Shown piece after piece: positions 60,128 to 64,000 of a stretch of DNA of 64,000 nucleotides. A program made the translations under genes and the position numbers. Positions within the stretch are counted from its first letter, which is position 1, and each line of letters begins with the position of its first letter. Origin of the DNA: Echinometra lucunter (taxonomy: Eukaryota; Echinodermata; Echinoidea; Camarodonta; Echinometridae); the NCBI GenBank assembly GCA_029962745.1, contig CM057170.1, forward strand, positions 20,931,922 to 20,995,921, read 5' to 3'. The notes beneath the pieces are model-generated. The model ran no database searches. It was not told where the DNA came from and saw nothing but the letters and a program-made list of their open reading frames with translations.

Positions 60128-60590
60128 GATGATGTTTTCCTTGTTATGTTCCAATGAAATAAAATTTAGTACATCTGCTATCTCCAGAAGCAGAACTAGA
60201 GGAAGACGTTTTACAAAGGATTTCGATCCTGGTTGCCTGCCAAATCACAATCAATTACATACAGTGCATAGTGACCCGTTTTGCAGCGCGCTGCGCTGCT
60301 AGCTGATTTTAGGGTTGTACGTGGGGGTTGCGCCGCTGCATGCTCAAGTCACGCGCAGAGTGTAGGAAGCGCAGAAATGAATGCTATGCTTGGCATGGCA
60401 AGCATGCAGCGCGTTCTAGTGGTGGCAAGGTTGCGCAGAGCGCGCTGTTGTTTCCTCCAAATATAGTATGCACTTCTGAGAAACTAAAAATCTACTGGGT
60501 ACCGGGTAGGGGTAGGTACTCATACAGCCCCAGCATACATAATTTTAGCTTCTAAGGACTTGCATTTTAAAATTATATGTTAAATCAACA
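60128..60590. promoter_or_regulatory. Putative bidirectional promoter between CATSPER3 and the STPGR gene
   Basis: 463 bp separate the two divergent start codons. The middle (about 60275-60460) is GC-rich with repeated GCGC and GCAGCGCG words, including GCAGCGCGCTGC at 60284-60295, in contrast with AT-rich flanks. No TATA box or known testis element was recognised. Function as one shared promoter is inferred from the spacing and from the shared flagellar role of the two products. Confidence 0.45.
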
Positions 60591-62159
60591 ATGGAGATTA
60601 CTGAGGAGTCGCTTGATGAGGAAAGTCAGATGAAGGGGCTTTCAGAGGCATCAAGACGAGATGCATCAGACGGGAAAGATGCCATCAACATGTCAGAAGA
60701 TGGAGAGAGCACAGAAGACACCATCCCCCTCGACACTAGGCCGATGCACACCCGAACAGCCATGGGTGACTACATCGTTCCCGAGGGTGGCAAGCCTCTT
60801 ACTCATCAAGCCTTTCCTACCCCAGGTCCTGGCGACTACTTACCAAGTCACCAACTCACACAACGAGCTGCTCCTCAGTATTCAATCGTGGGGCGTAGCA
60901 AGACTGGTGCAAAAAAGCAAGCCCCGGGCCCAGGAGACTACAATACGTCCAGAGACTTAGTATGGAGGGACAAGAAAGTCACTTTAAAGGGGAAAGGTAG
61001 GACTATGATTACAAAAGAACAGGACCCGACTAAAACCATTGGACAAGCTCATAACGTGAATTACCTAAATATTGGTAAACATGCTCCTAAAATTAGCATC
61101 TCTTCAAGGCATCGAGAAGGAGTGAGCGTGGGTCATCCAAGTAATGCACTGTCGGGGACAGTCACAAAGGGGTTTCCAACGCCGGGCCCGAATGCATACT
61201 CTCCGAAGATAACCGATAAAGGGCCATTTAAATCATTTGGAATTCTCCCCCGTCATGGTCGATCAGTTCAAGAGTCAACGCTTGGCCCGGGTCCGGCAGC
61301 TTACAACGTCAAAGAACCATCTACCAAGTCAGGATACTCATTGGCGAAACGACTCCGAGCAGACTGGCAGGTATCGACGAGATCTCCGGCCCCAAACTCT
61401 TACAACATCAGAAGCAAGATCGGCAAAGGGCTGGCAATGTCAATTCGTAGCCGGCAGCCATATGAACCCAAGACATTTGGACCAAGCCCCAATTCGTACT
61501 TCTTTCGTGACTCCATGAAAAATTCTGATGCCCCTACTGCAGTCATGACGTACAGGCCATTTGAGTCAGATGTTGAATTTACTACTCCCGGTCCAATGCA
61601 CTACACCATTACGGACAAGACCATGAGGAAGGCTCCAAGTTACTCCTTCCGGAACAACTGTAAGTACCCTGTCACCAACCCGATCCCGGAAGATACTCCT
61701 GGACCCGATACCTACCTCCGTCACCATAACTTCACGAAAAATGACGCCCCAGCGTATTCTATGGGCAAGCGAACAAAACCTGTCAGTAGGTCAGTCGTCG
61801 GTGGACCAGGACCAAATCACTATCAAATCCGGGTCATGCATAGACCAGACGGCAAGAGGGCGCCCAGTTTCACCATGGCAGGCAGGTGTGATCGTCCGGA
61901 CAAGAGCGCCGATGGCCCTTCACCGGCGGCATACTCACCCAAGACTGACATAGCATCCGGGCCGAAGTACAGCATAACGTCCAGGCACAGAAGAAAGGAG
62001 AAGAGCGAAGGCCCAGCTCCGAATTCCCACACCATCAAAATGAACCAGACTGTCAGAGGTCGCTTCGATGGTCCGAAGGCAACGCTGAAGGGTCGGAACA
62101 CCCCATTTGTATATCAAGGATATGCATTCCAGAAGTCAGTTCTTCTTCGGGATTCTTGA
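60591..62159 (+). CDS. STPGR/SHIPPO-repeat flagellar microtubule protein (ODF3/CIMAP-like), single exon
   Basis: 522 residues from ATG (context CAACAATGGAG) to TGA with no intron. After an acidic N-terminus (1-60) there are eleven sperm-tail PG-rich repeats. They start near residues 76 (PTPGPGDYL), 111, 196, 231 (LGPGPAAYN), 265, 296, 331 (TTPGPMHYT), 368, 404 (GGPGPNHYQ), 441 and 473. Each is followed by a basic spacer with APSYSF/APAYSM-type strands. Such repeats bind the inner or outer wall of axonemal doublet microtubules in cilia and sperm tails. The last repeats are looser (PSPAAYS, PAPNSHT). Human ODF3 has about 254 residues and fewer repeats, so the protein is roughly double length and the exact orthologue is unsure (ODF3/CIMAP1, an ODF3-like paralogue or STPG2). 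It lies head to head with CATSPER3. Confidence 0.92.
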   Translation: MEITEESLDEESQMKGLSEASRRDASDGKDAINMSEDGESTEDTIPLDTRPMHTRTAMGDYIVPEGGKPLTHQAFPTPGPGDYLPSHQLTQRAAPQYSIVGRSKTGAKKQAPGPGDYNTSRDLVWRDKKVTLKGKGRTMITKEQDPTKTIGQAHNVNYLNIGKHAPKISISSRHREGVSVGHPSNALSGTVTKGFPTPGPNAYSPKITDKGPFKSFGILPRHGRSVQESTLGPGPAAYNVKEPSTKSGYSLAKRLRADWQVSTRSPAPNSYNIRSKIGKGLAMSIRSRQPYEPKTFGPSPNSYFFRDSMKNSDAPTAVMTYRPFESDVEFTTPGPMHYTITDKTMRKAPSYSFRNNCKYPVTNPIPEDTPGPDTYLRHHNFTKNDAPAYSMGKRTKPVSRSVVGGPGPNHYQIRVMHRPDGKRAPSFTMAGRCDRPDKSADGPSPAAYSPKTDIASGPKYSITSRHRRKEKSEGPAPNSHTIKMNQTVRGRFDGPKATLKGRNTPFVYQGYAFQKSVLLRDS

Positions 62160-62674
62160 TCGTTGAATGACAGACAGTGCTTCGTTATCTCAAATTTTGT
62201 CCAAAAAATGTAACAATGTGATATAACTTGTAAAGCTGAAGGGGTAAAACTCAGGATTTGCGATCAACTTCCCGGCTCTAGCTCTATATAGACGAAGTTC
62301 GTCGGTTGAAAAGACAATACCTACCAATACAGGAGAGGACCGACTTGACAAAAAGGATGAATTGCATTAATGTATTTGTCATTGACTGCAGGTTGGGAAC
62401 ATTGCTATAAAAGGATGAGAACAAAAAAGGGACACAATCATGAGCTAAGTGATTAAACGGAACTTGCAGGCAAAGGGAATACAATATTATTGTGTGAACT
62501 TCGTCTTTTTTTTTTTCTTGTGGGGCCGTTTGTGTGCATGCATTGTGTGAATAATGAGAAGTGTTAAGAAGAAAGATTGGCGGCCCGCGGGACTGTAAGT
62601 ACGAGAAGGAGGGAAAGTGAATCAAAGAGAAAAGGATGAAACAGTAGACAATGAAAGCATAGTAATAACATCAG

Positions 62675-62765
62675 GGGCGGCGAGCCGGGGGGGGGGGGTA
62701 GTGCCCCTACTTTTCCGAGCAACCAAAAAGTGCCCCTTTCATCCATGAAAATGCCCCTCGCAAAC
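62675..62765. repeat. G/C-tract insertion downstream of the STPGR gene
   Basis: AGGGGCGGCGAGCC, a G run, GTGCCCCTAC, then AAGTGCCCCTTTC and ATGCCCCTCG: G/C-rich sequence decaying into a series of GTGCCCC/GCCCC words up to about 63500. Confidence 0.55.
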
Positions 62766-63107
62766 CTGCGCAGTTCCATCTTTTCTAACAAGGGCCCATT
62801 GTCTTTGTATTAAGTACCTTTTCACCTTCTAATAAGTGCCCCGTTTCGCTTCCGTTAAGTCGGCCCTTTTAAATCTACAACTGCCCCCTTTTACACCAGA
62901 TAGTGACCCAATCCCCCCTTTTTTCATAGCGTTCTTTTCTCTTCAGTAATGAATGTCACTACGAAATGTAATGTGTTCCCCCTTTGCCTGCCCATTTTCG
63001 GTTCTAATTGCCCTTCTGCTGAGTGCCACCTTTCACCTCTGATACGTTCTCCTTTACCACTGGGACAACTGCCCCAATCGAAATCTGATATAATTATGCC
63101 CATATAT

Positions 63108-63262
63108 CCCCGTTGCATAAAACTTAACATTAATGGTAACTGTGCCATCAATGACAACTACCATGGTAACACTACTCAACAGCCAATCAAATTCAAGGTT
63201 TCCATGAAAGTTACCATTGATGGCAAAGTTACCATTAATAGTAAGTTTTATGCAACGGGGCC
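63108..63262. mobile_element. Foldback MITE, same family, copy 2
   Basis: CCCCGTTGCATAAAACTTAA at the left and AAGTTTTATGCAACGGGG at the right. The centre ACTACCATGGTAACACTACT and CAACAGCCAATCA match copy 1. Confidence 0.8.
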
Positions 63263-64000
63263 TGATAAATACCCCTTTTCTTTTCGATATGTCTCATTCT
63301 GTAAATGTAAGTGCCACAATTGCCTCTTTTGTTTCCTGATGTGTCCCATTTTCATTCCGGCCTGTACCACTTTTTCCCCCCTTTTTTTTTACCCACATCC
63401 CATTTTGATTCTGTTCCCCCAGTGCCATCTTTCCTTACCAGACCCCCCCCCCCCCACCCCGAATCTGCTGCCCCCTTTCACTTCTAATGATAAGTGCCCC
63501 TTGTGACCCTTTTTGTTTTATGTATTGCAATTTTCCTTCATTAAGTGACCCCCTTCAAATAATTCATGATGCATGTCCTTTTTGACATCTGATTAGCGTA
63601 CCTTTTCTTTCTTGTGCCATTCCCCTTCTTTTAATGATCCCTTTTCAAATCTGGAAAGTGACTTACTTCATAGTCTCCAAAATAGCAATTTTCTTAGCTC
63701 CAAAGAATCAGAAAAGCTTTATATAATAGCAGAATCATTTTGTACAGTATGAGGCAGTGGAACAGGAGGCGAGAGCTAGGGGCCGCTAGGGGCGCAACGC
63801 GAGATTGTGCTTAAATTCAAAACCCCTTTTTAGTTTGACCTTTTTTCTCTAATAAAAGATCGGTCGCAATGAGACCTAAAAAATGCATTCATAGCTTGGT
63901 CAATAAGGAAAAGGACCGGGTTAATGGATGAATTATATAGGGAAGAGCACTGAAATAATTTGCCAAATCTTTTATCATGAGCTGTAAGTAATGCAAATAC

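Larger units (their letters stand above)
62160..64000. other. 3' flank of the STPGR gene, no further gene seen
   Basis: An ATTAAA at about 62452 is a possible poly(A) signal; AATAAA is not seen until about 63852. The interval is otherwise a G/C-tract insertion, a foldback and a long series of TGCCCC/GTGCCCC-containing pyrimidine-rich words to about 63660. Confidence 0.5.

Noticed and set aside
60127..60154. Upstream TTG-initiated start for CATSPER3
   Set aside because: Nuclear animal genes start at ATG; the first in-frame ATG is at 60127.
61237..62117. Several secondary frames on both strands
   Set aside because: Shadows inside the STPGR coding sequence, which alone shows periodic PGP motifs.

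Overview
This is animal nuclear DNA, most likely from an echinoderm and probably a sea urchin. The window is AT-rich and gene-poor, with small exons bounded by GT/AG splice sites. It is full of microsatellites, homopolymer runs, foldback (MITE-like) elements and LINE 3' ends, and the word ACATGTACATGT recurs throughout. A sperm CatSper channel gene is present. Many animal lineages have lost CatSper, whereas sea urchins keep it. The species assignment is an inference; no species-diagnostic sequence was identified. Exons were found by reading splice sites and matching remembered family sequences, not by a database search.

Four protein-coding genes are supported. (1) The 5' part of a BK (Slo1/KCNMA1) calcium-activated potassium channel gene lies on the minus strand. 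Exon 1 (38521-38847) encodes the extracellular N-terminus and S0. A 62-nt exon 2 (13230-13291) encodes S1. A 25.2-kb intron separates them, and the rest of the gene must lie beyond position 1. (2) A two-exon FAM241B-like gene is on the minus strand (47691-45827). (3) A complete eight-exon CATSPER3 gene is on the minus strand (60127-53622) and predicts 390 residues. (4) A single-exon STPGR/SHIPPO-repeat (ODF3/CIMAP family) flagellar microtubule protein gene is on the plus strand (60591-62159, 522 residues).

Layout: 1-13 kb is presumed BK intron 2, holding LINE fragments, foldbacks, a minisatellite and an odd array of splice-acceptor-like repeats. 13-38.5 kb is BK intron 1, rich in MITEs. The BK 5' end lies at 38.5-39.2 kb. 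39.2-45.8 kb is a repeat-rich intergenic stretch. FAM241B occupies 45.8-47.7 kb, with an 810-bp foldback filling most of its intron. 47.7-53.6 kb is intergenic, with a 564-bp near-perfect palindrome and G-tract elements. CATSPER3 spans 53.6-60.1 kb, STPGR 60.6-62.2 kb, and the remainder is repeats.

CATSPER3 and the STPGR gene are head to head with 463 bp between their start codons. Both families act in the sperm flagellum, so a shared bidirectional testis promoter is a reasonable hypothesis. BK and FAM241B show no evident functional link to that pair. The most unusual structures are: the tandem partial duplication of a CATSPER3 exon together with its splice donor; the acceptor-like array at 5.1-6.0 kb; a foldback built of degenerate GGTCTAAT repeats; a three-copy G-tract element; and repeated T-run/G-run junctions in one orientation.
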